Of a stretch of 64,000 nt of DNA, positions 54,146 to 63,240 are shown one piece after another. Under the pieces are notes generated by a model. It worked only from the letters and a program-made list of their open reading frames with translations. It was not told the origin of the DNA and made no database searches. Made by a program: the position numbers and the translations under genes. Source of the DNA: Burkholderia sp. Bp8963. GTDB taxonomy: Bacteria; Pseudomonadota; Gammaproteobacteria; Burkholderiales; Burkholderiaceae. Where the stretch lies: contig NZ_QTQP01000013.1 in NCBI RefSeq assembly GCF_003854275.1, positions 1 through 64,000 on the forward strand. Reading direction: 5' to 3'. Numbering within the stretch: position 1 is the first letter of the stretch; the number at the start of each line of letters is the position of its first letter.

Positions 54146-54832
54146 CTACTCATCGAATGACTTGAGGACGTCCATCGAGACGATTTCGACATGGCCGTAG
54201 CGCAAGGCGAGCGCGCCCTTCGATGCCATTTCCTTGAGTTCGAGAGAAAGGGTCTGACGTGAAATGCCTAGCATCATCGCAAGCGTGTCTTGTGAGACCT
54301 GAATGTTCGACCGGTTGCTGGCAGCGAGGGTGGCGTCGCCGCGCGCGAGGTGCATGAGACGACGAGCGATCCTCGCGCGCGTGGAATACAGCGTCGCCTC
54401 CTCGAGCATCTGGTAGAGAAGACCAGTATGTTGAGCCAGCAGCTCGGCAATCGACTTGGCAAATGCGGCGCTCTGCATGCGCGAGTGGAAGGCCTCCAGC
54501 GGCAGCCTCACAATCTGCGCGGCTTCTAGCGCAATGACGTCGTGAGCATACGGCCATCCCGTAATGGCGGACATCTGTCCGAACCAGTTGCCGGGCTCGA
54601 GGATCGACAGAATGGCTTCTTTGCCGTCGCTGCGCACGTTCGACGCTTTTAAGCGTCCTTCGACGATTCCGTAAAAGCCATCCGGCTGATCGCCGCGCCG
54701 GCACAGTGGTTGGTCGACGTCGATGCAAACCAGCGTGCTGTCCGCTGCCAGGCTGCTTCGTTCCGCTAGCGGCAGCGAGGAAAACCAGGGGCTGGTGGAT
54801 ATCTTTTCAACTACTGCGGCGCTCAATCCCAT
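54146..54832 (-). CDS. Crp/Fnr-family regulator
   Basis: 228 residues from ATG 54832; the frame continues upstream but loses Crp homology. The cyclic-nucleotide-like beta barrel has LCRRGDQPDGFYGIVEGRLKASNVRSDGKEAILSILEPGNWFGQMSAITGWPYAHDVIAL; the C-terminal winged helix reads VSQDTLAMMLGISRQTLSLELKEMASKGALALRYGHVEI. There is no Fnr cysteine cluster, so it is not an oxygen sensor of that kind. It is divergent from the decarboxylase gene and probably controls it. Confidence 0.9.
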   Translation of the reverse strand: MGLSAAVVEKISTSPWFSSLPLAERSSLAADSTLVCIDVDQPLCRRGDQPDGFYGIVEGRLKASNVRSDGKEAILSILEPGNWFGQMSAITGWPYAHDVIALEAAQIVRLPLEAFHSRMQSAAFAKSIAELLAQHTGLLYQMLEEATLYSTRARIARRLMHLARGDATLAASNRSNIQVSQDTLAMMLGISRQTLSLELKEMASKGALALRYGHVEIVSMDVLKSFDE

Positions 54833-55087
54833 AGCGGAGACCACATCCGAAATTGCTTGAGAAAACGTGGAAAAGCAAGAGATCTGACAGACCGGGGAAC
54901 ACGCACGATCGTAGCATGTCGTTATTCCGCAAGAAGCCGATGTGCCGAAAAATGCATCAGGTTTGTAAGCAATCGAAAGGCTAACGAACACAACGGTGTA
55001 GCCGGCCAGAACCGGTACCCAGCTCCGCGGAGTTCGATCGCGCACAGTAGCGCTCATCCCTATGATGAATCAGATCAGGAGTCCTCT

Positions 55088-56818
55088 ATGGAAATCAAGC
55101 AACAGACGGGCAGCCTCACCCAAAGAATGACGATCGGCGACTTTCTGCTTCGCCGTCTCGAGGAAGCTGGCATCGGACATCTGTTCGGCGTCCCCGGCGA
55201 CTACAATCTCCCGCTGTTGCAGCAGCTTCACGATAGCGGCACGCTGGAGTGGGTCGGCAATACCGGCGAGCTGACCTCCTCCTATGCAGCGGACGGCTAT
55301 GCCCGGCTGAAGGGCCTCGGCGCGCTGCTCGTCACGAATGGCGTGGGCGCGCTGAGCGCGCTCAACGGTGTCGCCGGCTCCTACGCCGAGCACGTCCCGA
55401 CCATCTGCATCTGCGGTTCGATACCGCTGCGGTCCATCGATCGCGGCCTGGGGATGCACCACACCATGGCCGACGGGAACTATGACCATTTCCTGCGTGC
55501 CTACGCGCCGGTGACCGCGGCGCAGGCCCGGATCACCCCGCGCAACGCGGCCGCTGAGATCGACCGCCTGATCCTCACCGCCTGGCGGGAGAAGCTCCCG
55601 GTGTACATGGAGTTCCCGTCTGATATCGCGTATCTCGAGATCGAGGTGCCCGCAGCTCCGCTCGTCCTCGCCGACGCACCCAGTGATCCGGAGCGGCTGC
55701 GCTCCTGTATCACCGCGGTCGCGGAGCGGCTGTCCGCCGCCACAAAGCCCGCGATCCTGGTGGATGCGGACGCCGCCCGGTTCGGCGTCGCCCCCGATCT
55801 CATGGAACTGGCCCAGAAGATGCAAGCACCGGTGGCTGTGATCAACGCAGCCAAGAGTGTGATCGACGAGTCGTTCCCGTATTACGTTGGCATCTACAAC
55901 GGCAAGGGCAGCGAGCCTGGGGTCCAGGAGACGATCGAGAACAGTGACTGCCTGCTCGCCATTGGCTATCGGCCGATTGAAGTGACCACGGGCGATTTCA
56001 CGGCGACGCTCCCCGCCGGCACGATCCACGCCCGCGGTCACGCAGTAGACGTCGGCGAAGACAACTATCAGGCCATCACGCTCAAGGAAGTCCTCCGCGG
56101 CGTCATTGAAGCGGTTCCGCAGGTCACGAACCGCGCTCCGCGGCCTGTCGCTGCCCCAGCGGTGCCGGGCAAGCAAGCCGACGCTTCCGCGAGGTTGACG
56201 CAGGCGGCCTACTGGCAGGCCATCCAGGGCTACCTGCGCGAAGGTGACGTCGTGTACGTCGACAATGGCACGTCCTTCTCCATCCTCGGCCTGAAGCTGC
56301 CGCCGAAGTGCACCTTCATCGGCTCGATCAACTGGGGATCCATCGGCTTCTCGGTCGGAGCGCTGCTTGGCGCGCTGACTGCGGCACCGGACCGTCGTCA
56401 CGTGCTGCTCGTGGGCGATGGCTCCTTCCAGGTCACGGCGCAGGAACTGTCGACAATTCTGCGGCACGATCACAAGCCGGCGATCCTGCTGATCAACAAC
56501 GGCGGATACACCATCGAACGCGGCTACATCGGCAAGACCGAGCCGTATAACGACGTCGCCAACTGGGCCTATGCCGAACTGCCGAAAGTGCTGCACCCCG
56601 GCGCCTCGGCGCGCTCGTTCGTGGTCAGGACCTGCGGCGACTTGCAAGATGCGCTCGCGGCGCCGAATGACAAGCTGCTTTTCGTCGAGTCGATCATGGG
56701 CCCCTGCGACGCACCCGCCCCAATCACCCGGAGCAGCAATCTCGGGGCCGAGCTCGACTACGGGCCTCGCGGGCCGCAGCACCGCGACAACCTACAGCTC
56801 CGGCCCGACACTGTGTAA
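55088..56818 (+). CDS. ThDP-dependent pyruvate/indolepyruvate-type decarboxylase
   Basis: 576 residues from ATG 55088 (AGGAG upstream). Catalytic Glu is E61 in NTGELTSSYAADGYAR; the paired histidines are in GLGMHHTMADGNYDHF, typical of pyruvate and indolepyruvate decarboxylases; ThDP binds at GDGSFQVTAQELSTILRHDHKPAILLINNGGYTIE. Such enzymes make acetaldehyde or, in indole-3-acetic acid synthesis, indole-3-acetaldehyde. The preference cannot be told by eye. Divergent from the Crp/Fnr regulator. Confidence 0.9.
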   Translation: MEIKQQTGSLTQRMTIGDFLLRRLEEAGIGHLFGVPGDYNLPLLQQLHDSGTLEWVGNTGELTSSYAADGYARLKGLGALLVTNGVGALSALNGVAGSYAEHVPTICICGSIPLRSIDRGLGMHHTMADGNYDHFLRAYAPVTAAQARITPRNAAAEIDRLILTAWREKLPVYMEFPSDIAYLEIEVPAAPLVLADAPSDPERLRSCITAVAERLSAATKPAILVDADAARFGVAPDLMELAQKMQAPVAVINAAKSVIDESFPYYVGIYNGKGSEPGVQETIENSDCLLAIGYRPIEVTTGDFTATLPAGTIHARGHAVDVGEDNYQAITLKEVLRGVIEAVPQVTNRAPRPVAAPAVPGKQADASARLTQAAYWQAIQGYLREGDVVYVDNGTSFSILGLKLPPKCTFIGSINWGSIGFSVGALLGALTAAPDRRHVLLVGDGSFQVTAQELSTILRHDHKPAILLINNGGYTIERGYIGKTEPYNDVANWAYAELPKVLHPGASARSFVVRTCGDLQDALAAPNDKLLFVESIMGPCDAPAPITRSSNLGAELDYGPRGPQHRDNLQLRPDTV

Positions 56819-56947
56819 ATAGCGGTGTTGCGGTTAGGCGCCGTACCCGGCTCGCCCCGCCGCGCGACTATGATCGCCCCGGGGCGAAATTGTGTTTGGT
56901 TCGAATTGCTTTCAGCGAGGGGCGAATCGATAGCCGGCCAGGCCGCC

Positions 56948-57226
56948 ATGAATGTCATCGCCTGTGTCAAACAGCGCGGCACTACAGCGTGGAAGGTTTT
57001 CAAACTAAAGTTGCTGCTGTTGGAGCCGGGTCAACATGTCGTGATCAGCCACGATCAGGTGATTCTCGATTTCACGACACGCACGCATTACGGCAGCCGT
57101 CATCCCGTGTTGCCCATGCGGTATGCCTGCATCGTCGGGCTGCACTTGGCCGATCGCGCCATTTCAACGGCGGTGGTGATGCAATGCGTTCCGCGCGTTA
57201 CTGTCATGGTTCGAACGCTTCGATGA
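56948..57226 (+). pseudogene. Remnant of a DNA alkylation repair-like protein (C-terminus)
   Basis: AWKVFKLKLLLLEPGQHVVIS and FTTRTHYGSRHPV match the C-terminal region of AlkD-like/DNA alkylation repair proteins (SPKVFKWK, then TTRRYYPGRH), with degenerate context. There is no HEAT-repeat body. It lies between the decarboxylase and the restriction-like gene. Confidence 0.5.
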
Positions 57227-57911
57227 ATGCTTGTCCATGTGCCGCGATTCGGCTGTCAAGCAGAGACCAGGTCCCAAGCCACTCCCTGTAGCTCGCGGAA
57301 TGAAACGTCACTGCGTCACCTGCCACCGCCTCTGCAAATCTGGCAATTTCGTCCCGGTGCCGGGCGAGGTTATCCGGCGCGATAGCAAGACCGCCTCGCG
57401 CCGCGGGTTCAGCGAAAAGATAGAACAACTTGGGCGCCCGGTTGCGTCGGCCGCCTTCGGTCACCAAACCGAACGCGTGCTTGACCAGTTGCGCGGCATC
57501 GAGGTGAACATACCTCACATCTCCGGACCGCAATCGGTCTCGCATCCTTTCATACCCCTTCATATTGGCGCCCCACACGGGGCGGTCATAGGCGTCTGAC
57601 AGGCTGACCGATTTCGCGTCCCGGAAGGGCTCAAAACGCTTGCTCTCGATTCCGATGAGGAACCTGGGCGTCTGCACCACAGCGTCGAGCCAAGGATGGC
57701 GCCCTCCGGCCCAAGGAAATCGCGCGCAGAACTCGATGTCTACCAGCTCCGGAATGCCTGCGTCCTCGAGGCCTTTCAGTGGTGGCAGTTGGCGAGGTCG
57801 CTCAATGAACCAGCCAAAACAATTGACCGCGAGTGCGGCGGAGCTTTCAGGGCTCGAAAACTTGCCGGATTCAATCTCTTTGCCTCCGGCTTTCGCGAGG
57901 CGGTCAAGCAC
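57204..57911 (-). CDS. PGN_0703-like putative restriction endonuclease, N-terminus uncertain
   Basis: 235 residues from GTG 57911. A PD-(D/E)XK pattern is seen: D76 in GGRHPWLDAVVQT, then E89-S-K91 in LIGIESKRFEPFRD, 12 residues apart. SPESSAALAVNCFGWFI is a family block of the PGN_0703-like proteins. The sequence in another frame just upstream (PMRGDAWTTNHFYPEFP) would join naturally at about 57930, so the gene probably has a frameshift and has lost a normal N-terminal 60-100 residues. No methylase is adjacent. Confidence 0.6.
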   Translation of the reverse strand: MLDRLAKAGGKEIESGKFSSPESSAALAVNCFGWFIERPRQLPPLKGLEDAGIPELVDIEFCARFPWAGGRHPWLDAVVQTPRFLIGIESKRFEPFRDAKSVSLSDAYDRPVWGANMKGYERMRDRLRSGDVRYVHLDAAQLVKHAFGLVTEGGRRNRAPKLFYLFAEPAARGGLAIAPDNLARHRDEIARFAEAVAGDAVTFHSASYREWLGTWSLLDSRIAAHGQAFIEAFEP

Positions 57912-58605
57912 ATGATTGACGGGAATTCCGGATAGAAATGGTTGGTCGTCCACGCATCCCCCCGCATCGGATTGACGAAAATGCCAAACGGCGGAGCCAG
58001 CAAGGCACTCGCGAGTCGGTTCAGCCAGATGTACTGCTCGACACCCCACACTCGGTTTTCGAGCGGGACGGGGTGGCAACTGCTCTGCCCGAAAGCTGTC
58101 AACTCGGCTGGCCGTACCGAAACCTGCCGGTTCCATGTCGTCGACACGTCGGAAGATGCTACATAGGGAGCGAGTCGACCGCAAGGGCCATTGCATCTTG
58201 GAAACGGTTGTCGCAGCGGCGGAGGCACGTATCACGGCGGTGGGTCGGCATCCGTCGTCGACGTCCACGGCCCCCAACGTTGGGCACGACCTTCGTCGTC
58301 GGACCGAATTCGGCCAGTAGGAGCCATTCGCCGGAGCGTCCTTGCGACGATTGAACCGTCTGTTCCTATAGAGGTAACGGACTGCCATGACAAATCCAAC
58401 CTCGCTTCTCAACTGCGCAAGTCGTAGCCAGCGGCCAAATAACGCAATGTGATGGAGCGTTGCGAGTTGCACACCTTGCGAACGGTGTCGCGCTCGGATA
58501 TGGGGGCCTCCTTGATGCGCGTTCCAAGATCGCGAGTTTCGACTGCTGCGCCAGCCTGAATGGATTGCGCGGGAGGCGTCCTCCAGGTGCGGCGAATCCC
58601 TGACC
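57912..58605. other. Degenerate region upstream of the restriction-like gene
   Basis: The first 150 bases probably hold the shifted N-terminus of the restriction-like protein on the minus strand. The rest shows no gene; overlapping frames on both strands are GC-bias artefacts. Confidence 0.4.
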
Positions 58606-59178
58606 TCACGCTTCGAACCGCTCGGCCATGCGTAGCAACATCGCGACAACCATGACCATGCCGGGAACGAGATAAGCGGCATGTTGATGGACTCGGGTGA
58701 GGAAGGAAGCCGTGAAAATGACGGCGAGTATCCATACGCCCGTGAGATGCAGCCTCTTCCAGTTGGCAGGACCGATGAGACGCGCCGGCATTGCGAACGA
58801 CGTGACCGTCAGCAACAGAATCATCAAATAGCCGATGGAGCCCGGTATGTTTGTCGCGGGCGTACGCCCCTCCCAGAATGCCTCGGGCGCTGTCCTGATG
58901 TAGATGATGAGCGCCGTTGCGTGAAAAAATTGCGAGGCGGCGAACGACAATCCGATAAACCGCCGCTCCCTGACCAGGGCGCGGGTTAGCGCCGACGGGA
59001 CGAGTCGCGCAAACGTGGTGGCCAGGAAGACCGCCAGAAACAGGATAAAGGACGTGCGAGCCGTTGCTCGTATCGCGTATTGCAGCGATGCCACGCGGTC
59101 CGGCGCTATTGCAGAGGACACCGTGGCGAACAGCGCAACGACTATGATTAGCATACCGAATAGTTTCCAGCGTGTCAT
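58606..59178 (-). CDS. Ferric reductase-like transmembrane protein
   Basis: 190 residues from ATG 59178. About six hydrophobic segments with GLSFAASQFFHATALIIYI and NWKRLHLTGVWILAVIFTASFLTRVHQHAAYLVPG, where the spaced histidines resemble heme ligands of ferric reductase-like/YedZ membrane domains. No flavin or NAD domain is attached. Electron-transfer partner unknown; the neighbouring redox-enzyme genes are divergent. Confidence 0.7.
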   Translation of the reverse strand: MTRWKLFGMLIIVVALFATVSSAIAPDRVASLQYAIRATARTSFILFLAVFLATTFARLVPSALTRALVRERRFIGLSFAASQFFHATALIIYIRTAPEAFWEGRTPATNIPGSIGYLMILLLTVTSFAMPARLIGPANWKRLHLTGVWILAVIFTASFLTRVHQHAAYLVPGMVMVVAMLLRMAERFEA

Positions 59179-59277
59179 TGAGATTGTTCCAGGATGATTG
59201 TCAGCTTGACGACATGATGTGAAAGTCGCCATCTCCACCGATTGGCCGGCCCGTACCGGCGTGAGAACTGGAGTGGC

Positions 59278-59568
59278 TCAGAGACTACGCGGACCAAACC
59301 CCGAATACGAGCGCAATCGGCTGATCTGTGGCGGCGCAAGATAGCCGGTCTTGACCAAAGGAAGTTCGCCGAGGAGTTGCCTGAGGCCGTCTTCGTCATC
59401 TGCTTCCGAAATCATGCAGGCTCCCCCTTCTGCCCTCAGCCATACCTGCCGAACTATCCCGGAGGCGTAAAGACGGCGGACAAACTCGGCCTCCGCCTCA
59501 ACCTCTTCCTTGTGAGGGGACATGGAAGATGCGTTTTCGGAACGGGAAATCATCACGAGGTATTGCAT
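59278..59568 (-). CDS. YCII/muconolactone isomerase-like protein
   Basis: 96 residues. EEVEAEAEFVRRLYASGIVRQVWLRAEGGACMISEADDEDGLRQLLGELPLVKTGYL matches muconolactone delta-isomerase family proteins. It is transcribed away from the isochorismatase-type operon and its promoter region carries the same box as that operon (see below), so it appears to belong to the HxlR regulon. Confidence 0.8.
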   Translation of the reverse strand: MQYLVMISRSENASSMSPHKEEVEAEAEFVRRLYASGIVRQVWLRAEGGACMISEADDEDGLRQLLGELPLVKTGYLAPPQISRLRSYSGFGPRSL

Positions 59569-59657
59569 GTTGCTCTCCAGGGTATGGCACTGCGATCAGG
59601 TGGGCGGCTTCGTACGAACAATACGAACAACTCCGGGCTTGTTGCCTCAGACTTTTG

Positions 59658-59679
59658 TATATGATCTTCATAGTAACAA
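59658..59679 (-). promoter_or_regulatory. HxlR-type box and promoter of the isomerase-like gene
   Basis: On the minus strand TTGTTA (59679-59674) overlaps ACTATGAAGATCATATA (59674-59658). This matches 15 of 17 bases with the site near 63.88 kb. A -10 of TACAAA lies at a 14-base spacing, shorter than usual. Confidence 0.55.
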
Positions 59680-59762
59680 TATTTTTCCTCGCATGTAAAC
59701 CGGTCATATAAAACAATAAAGCTGCATAAACCCGCAAACACGGTATGGGATTCACGCCCAAC

Positions 59763-59790
59763 TTGACACTATGTTTTTCATATATACAAT
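59763..59790 (+). promoter_or_regulatory. HxlR-type box and promoter of the hydrolase-MFS-reductase operon
   Basis: TTGACA (59763-59768) and TACAAT (59785-59790) with a 16-base spacer form a good promoter. ACTATGTTTTTCATATATA (59768-59786) occupies the spacer, so a bound regulator would block RNA polymerase. Confidence 0.7.
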
Positions 59791-59910
59791 GCCGGAAAAG
59801 AGAGGCTTCACCTCTAGCTGTACCGGCATCACGAGTCGCACGCGTGTCCGGATGAGTGGCGAGCCGTTTCAGCTCAACGTTCTGGTGTGAACCCCTTCCG
59901 GAGAAATGCA

Positions 59911-60537
59911 ATGAGCCGCTTCACCTACGAGGCCAGATCAACCGCACTGCTGTTCGTCGATCCTTTTAACGACTTCCTCTCCGAAGGAGGCAAAGTCTGG
60001 CCCTTCGTCAAGGATGTCGCTGAAGAAGTCGGACTGCTGGAGAATCTACGACGTATCAACGGAGCCGTCCGCGATGCCGGGGTCCAGGTGGTCTACGTAC
60101 CGCACCGCCGGTGGCAGCCTGGCGACTATCAGTGCTGGTGTCATCCGAGCCCGAGCCAGCGCAAGATCATGGACGGTCATCACTTCGCGAAGGGCGAGTG
60201 GGGCGGCGAATGGCACCCCGACTTCACGCCGCAACGAGGTGACGTCGTGGCGCTCGAACACTGGGGCTCCAGTGGTTTTGCCAATACGGATCTCGACTTC
60301 CAGCTTAAGCAGCATCGCATCACGCACGTGGTGATCGTCGGCCTGCTGGCCAACACCTGCATAGAGGCTACGGCGCGATATGCAACGGAGCTTGGTTACC
60401 ACGTGACGCTCGTGAAGGACGCAACGGCCGCTCTCAAGCGGGAAGCGATGCATGCGGCGCATGAGCTGAACGGGCCGACCTACGCGCACAGTATCGTGAG
60501 CACTCGCGAGTTCCTCGACGCATTGCCCAAAGCCTGA
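59911..60537 (+). CDS. Isochorismatase-family cysteine hydrolase
   Basis: 208 residues from ATG 59911; CCGGAG is upstream, and an ATG at 59906 in another frame is ignored. The catalytic aspartate is in LLFVDPFNDFLSE (D17) and the nucleophile cysteine in VVIVGLLANTCIEATARYATELGYHVTLVKDATAA. A lysine is expected between them, in the KIMDGHHFAKGEW region. Family members hydrolyse amides or vinyl ethers; substrate unknown. First gene of the HxlR-controlled operon. Confidence 0.88.
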   Translation: MSRFTYEARSTALLFVDPFNDFLSEGGKVWPFVKDVAEEVGLLENLRRINGAVRDAGVQVVYVPHRRWQPGDYQCWCHPSPSQRKIMDGHHFAKGEWGGEWHPDFTPQRGDVVALEHWGSSGFANTDLDFQLKQHRITHVVIVGLLANTCIEATARYATELGYHVTLVKDATAALKREAMHAAHELNGPTYAHSIVSTREFLDALPKA

Positions 60538-60621
60538 TCACGCCTTGCCCCGTAATTCGTCCGATTCCGACGATACCGCGAATTCCGCCCAACTCCGCCC
60601 CCTACCTTAGCGAAGGCACTC

Positions 60622-61800
60622 ATGATCTCCCCGCGCCAGGTCTTTCTGATGGCACTTTGCTGCGCGCTCGCGGTCTCGCCCATCTACTACCATCAGCCGC
60701 TGCTGCCGCAGATCGCATCGACGTTCGCTGTGCCGTCGGCGCGTGGGAGCCTCATCGCCACCCTCACCCAGCTCGGCTATGCGATGGGACTGCTGCTCTT
60801 CGTCCCGCTCGCCGACGGTGTCCAACCACGCAAACTGGCAACGCGTGCGATCATCGCGAACGCAGTGGCGCTGCTCGCCTGCGCAGCGGCACCGTCCTTC
60901 TTCGCGCTGGCTCTATGCAGCTTCCTCGTTGGGATGACATCAATCTCAGCGCAAATCATCATCCCATCGGTCTCGGGCATGGCTACCCCCGAGACGCGCG
61001 GACACGTAGTCGGCTCCCTGCTGGGCGGCCTCTCTTCTGGCGTCCTGCTGGCACGCACGCTGAGTGGTATCGTCGGTGCGCTGTGGGGTTGGCGTTCGAT
61101 ATTCGTGATCGCTTCCGCCATCGACATTGGCCTTCTGCTTGTCATCAGGGAGCTGCCGTTGTCGAATGCACTCGCGGCGATCCGCTATCGCGAGTTGATG
61201 CACTCGCTCGCTGGCCTCGTCCGCAAGGAACAGCTACTACGCCTCTCGGCAACGATGGGGTTTCTTGTGTTCGCCGCATTCAGCGCGCTCTGGGCAACAC
61301 TCGCGGTACTACTCGCACGAGCGCCCTACCATTACGGCCCGGCCACGATCGGAGCATTTGGGCTGATCGGCCTTGTCGGTCTTTCGGTATCGCCACGACT
61401 GGGCGCGATCGTCGACCGCGTCGGCGCGCGCCATGTTGCAACCGCAGGCGCACTCACGGTCGCCATCGCGTTTGCATTTGTCGCAGCGGGCGCACGCAGC
61501 CTGACGTGGTTGATCGTCGGGATGGTGTTGCTGGATCTGGGCAATCGCGCGAGTTTCATTGCCAACCAGGCGCGGATCTATGCACTGCGGCCCGAAGCCC
61601 GCAGCCGCCTGAACACCGTTTTCATGGTTTCGTACTTTCTTGGCGGCGCAGTCGGTGCGGCACTTGGCGGTGCGGGGGCCCTGCACGCTGCCTGGCTCGG
61701 CCTCGCTGCAATCGGCGCCTTGCTCTCGCTCGCCGCTGTGGTGGTCAATACGCTCGCATACGCACGATCCAGTTCAGCCGTTGCTGACGGGCACGCATGA
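60622..61800 (+). CDS. MFS transporter
   Basis: 392 residues with about twelve membrane segments. MALCCALAVSPIYYHQPLLPQIAST and LADGVQPRKLATRAIIANAVALLACAAAP resemble the YnfM-like group of drug or metabolite exporters. It starts 84 bases after the hydrolase stop. Likely exports the substrate or product handled by the neighbouring enzymes. Confidence 0.88.
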   Translation: MISPRQVFLMALCCALAVSPIYYHQPLLPQIASTFAVPSARGSLIATLTQLGYAMGLLLFVPLADGVQPRKLATRAIIANAVALLACAAAPSFFALALCSFLVGMTSISAQIIIPSVSGMATPETRGHVVGSLLGGLSSGVLLARTLSGIVGALWGWRSIFVIASAIDIGLLLVIRELPLSNALAAIRYRELMHSLAGLVRKEQLLRLSATMGFLVFAAFSALWATLAVLLARAPYHYGPATIGAFGLIGLVGLSVSPRLGAIVDRVGARHVATAGALTVAIAFAFVAAGARSLTWLIVGMVLLDLGNRASFIANQARIYALRPEARSRLNTVFMVSYFLGGAVGAALGGAGALHAAWLGLAAIGALLSLAAVVVNTLAYARSSSAVADGHA

Positions 61801-61885
61801 CCCGGCCACCCGCAAACATCACCCACCGATCGGCAACGGCTCAATAGCTCGGGCCATCGGGAATCAATTTGCTCAGGAGAATAGA

Positions 61886-62872
61886 ATGACCTTCAAAGCA
61901 CTGCTCGCGACGAAACCGCGTGACGCGATCTCGACGCGCATCGTCAATATGCGCGAGCAAGACCTCATGCCCGGAGACGTTACCGTTGCGGTCGAATATT
62001 CGACTGTGAACTTCAAGGACGCACTCGCCATTTCCGGACGCGCGGAGATCATCCGCGAGTTTCCATTGGTCGCGGGCATCGACCTGGCTGGCACCGTCGA
62101 AGCATCCACGTATCCCGGCATCTCCGCCGGCGACCGTGTCGTCCTCAACGGGTGGGAACTCAGCCAGAACCATCACGGCGGATTCGCGCAGAAGGCACGC
62201 GTGAAGGGCGAGTGGCTCGTCAAACTCCCAGAGGTTTTTTCCGCGCACGACGCGATGGCTATCGGCACGGCCGGATACACGGCCATGCTTGCCGTGTTGG
62301 CGCTCGAACATGGCGGACTCTCGCCACAACGCGGCGACGTGCTCGTCACAGGCGCCAATGGAGGCGTCGGCTCGATCGCAATTGCAGTCCTGTCGGGCCT
62401 CGGGTATCGCGTCGTCGCATCAACCGGACGCCCCGAGGAAGCCGACTATCTGCGCAGCCTCGGCGCCGCGGAAGTGATTGATCGCCGAACGCTCTCGGAG
62501 CCAGGTACGCCGCTCGCCACCGAACGTTGGGCGGGTGCCGTGGATTCCGTCGGACATCACACGCTGGCAAACGTCCTGGCCCAGACGCAGTACCGGGGCG
62601 TCGTCGCCGCCTGCGGCCTGGCGCAGGGCTCGGGTCTCCCCGGTTCGGTCCTGCCCTTCATCCGACGCAATGTGACCCTCGCAGGCATCGATTCTGTCAA
62701 TGCTCCCCAGTCCGTACGCATCGATGCCTGGGCGCGGCTTGCGCGCGACCTCGATTTGAGCAAACTCGGCCGCGCGACGAAGGTGATCGGGCTCGCCGAC
62801 GTTCCTGCTGTCGCGGGCCAGATACTGGAAGGCAAGATTCAGGGTCGCACAGTCGTAGACGTCAATGCGTAG
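61886..62872 (+). CDS. acuI: AcuI/YhdH-like acrylyl-CoA reductase, quinone oxidoreductase family
   Basis: 328 residues from ATG 61886 (AGGAG upstream). The family patterns are present: VAVEYSTVNFKDALAISGR, PLVAGIDLAGTVE, GWELSQNHHGGFAQKARV, AMAIGTAGYTAMLAVLALE and GANGGVGSIAIAVL (NADPH-binding). YhdH/AcuI enzymes reduce acrylyl-CoA or quinone-like electrophiles. The gene symbol is by family resemblance only. Confidence 0.85.
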   Translation: MTFKALLATKPRDAISTRIVNMREQDLMPGDVTVAVEYSTVNFKDALAISGRAEIIREFPLVAGIDLAGTVEASTYPGISAGDRVVLNGWELSQNHHGGFAQKARVKGEWLVKLPEVFSAHDAMAIGTAGYTAMLAVLALEHGGLSPQRGDVLVTGANGGVGSIAIAVLSGLGYRVVASTGRPEEADYLRSLGAAEVIDRRTLSEPGTPLATERWAGAVDSVGHHTLANVLAQTQYRGVVAACGLAQGSGLPGSVLPFIRRNVTLAGIDSVNAPQSVRIDAWARLARDLDLSKLGRATKVIGLADVPAVAGQILEGKIQGRTVVDVNA

Positions 62873-62911
62873 ACGCTTCCCCCCGCAACACCCGTGATAC
62901 CGGAGTTCGCA

Positions 62912-63235
62912 ATGTCTGCAGTTCCTTCCACGTCCCACGTGAGCGATGCATCATCGCTCGATGCCCGCGCGCTCTTCGCAGCCTTCGCCGGGCTTTGCGG
63001 CAGTCTGGTCGCCATCGGTCTCGCGCGCTTCGCCTACACGCCGCTCATTCCCTCAATGATCCTGGCGCACTGGTTCAGTTCCTCGCAGACCGTCACGCTC
63101 GGCGCGGCAAATTTCGCCGGCTACGCGCTCGTATTCCTGTGCGGTGCGGGCGCTCTCGCACTAGCCTTCGTCACGGACTTCCTGGTGCACGCGCGACGCA
63201 CGGAACAGACTGGACGACAGCCCGCTGCGCGCTGA
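62912..63235 (+). pseudogene. YbfB/YjiJ-type MFS transporter with a large internal deletion
   Basis: 107 residues from ATG 62912 (GGAG seven bases upstream). The first part keeps the start of YbfB-like transporters: GLARFAYTPLIPSMILAHWFSSSQTVTLGAANFAGY, two helices. It is joined in frame to what looks like the last helix and tail (ALVFLCGAGALALAFVTDFLVHARRTEQTGRQ). A full protein has about 400 residues, so roughly 280 are missing. Whether a two-helix product has any role is unknown. Confidence 0.65.
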
Positions 63236-63240
63236 CTGAA

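Larger units (their letters stand above)
59569..59910. other. Divergent regulatory region of the isomerase-like gene and the hydrolase operon
   Basis: An AT-rich 340-base interval without a gene. It contains two copies of the HxlR-type box, 59658-59674 (minus) and 59768-59786 (plus), each overlapping a promoter-like element, followed by the leader of the cysteine hydrolase gene with CCGGAG before its start. Confidence 0.7.
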
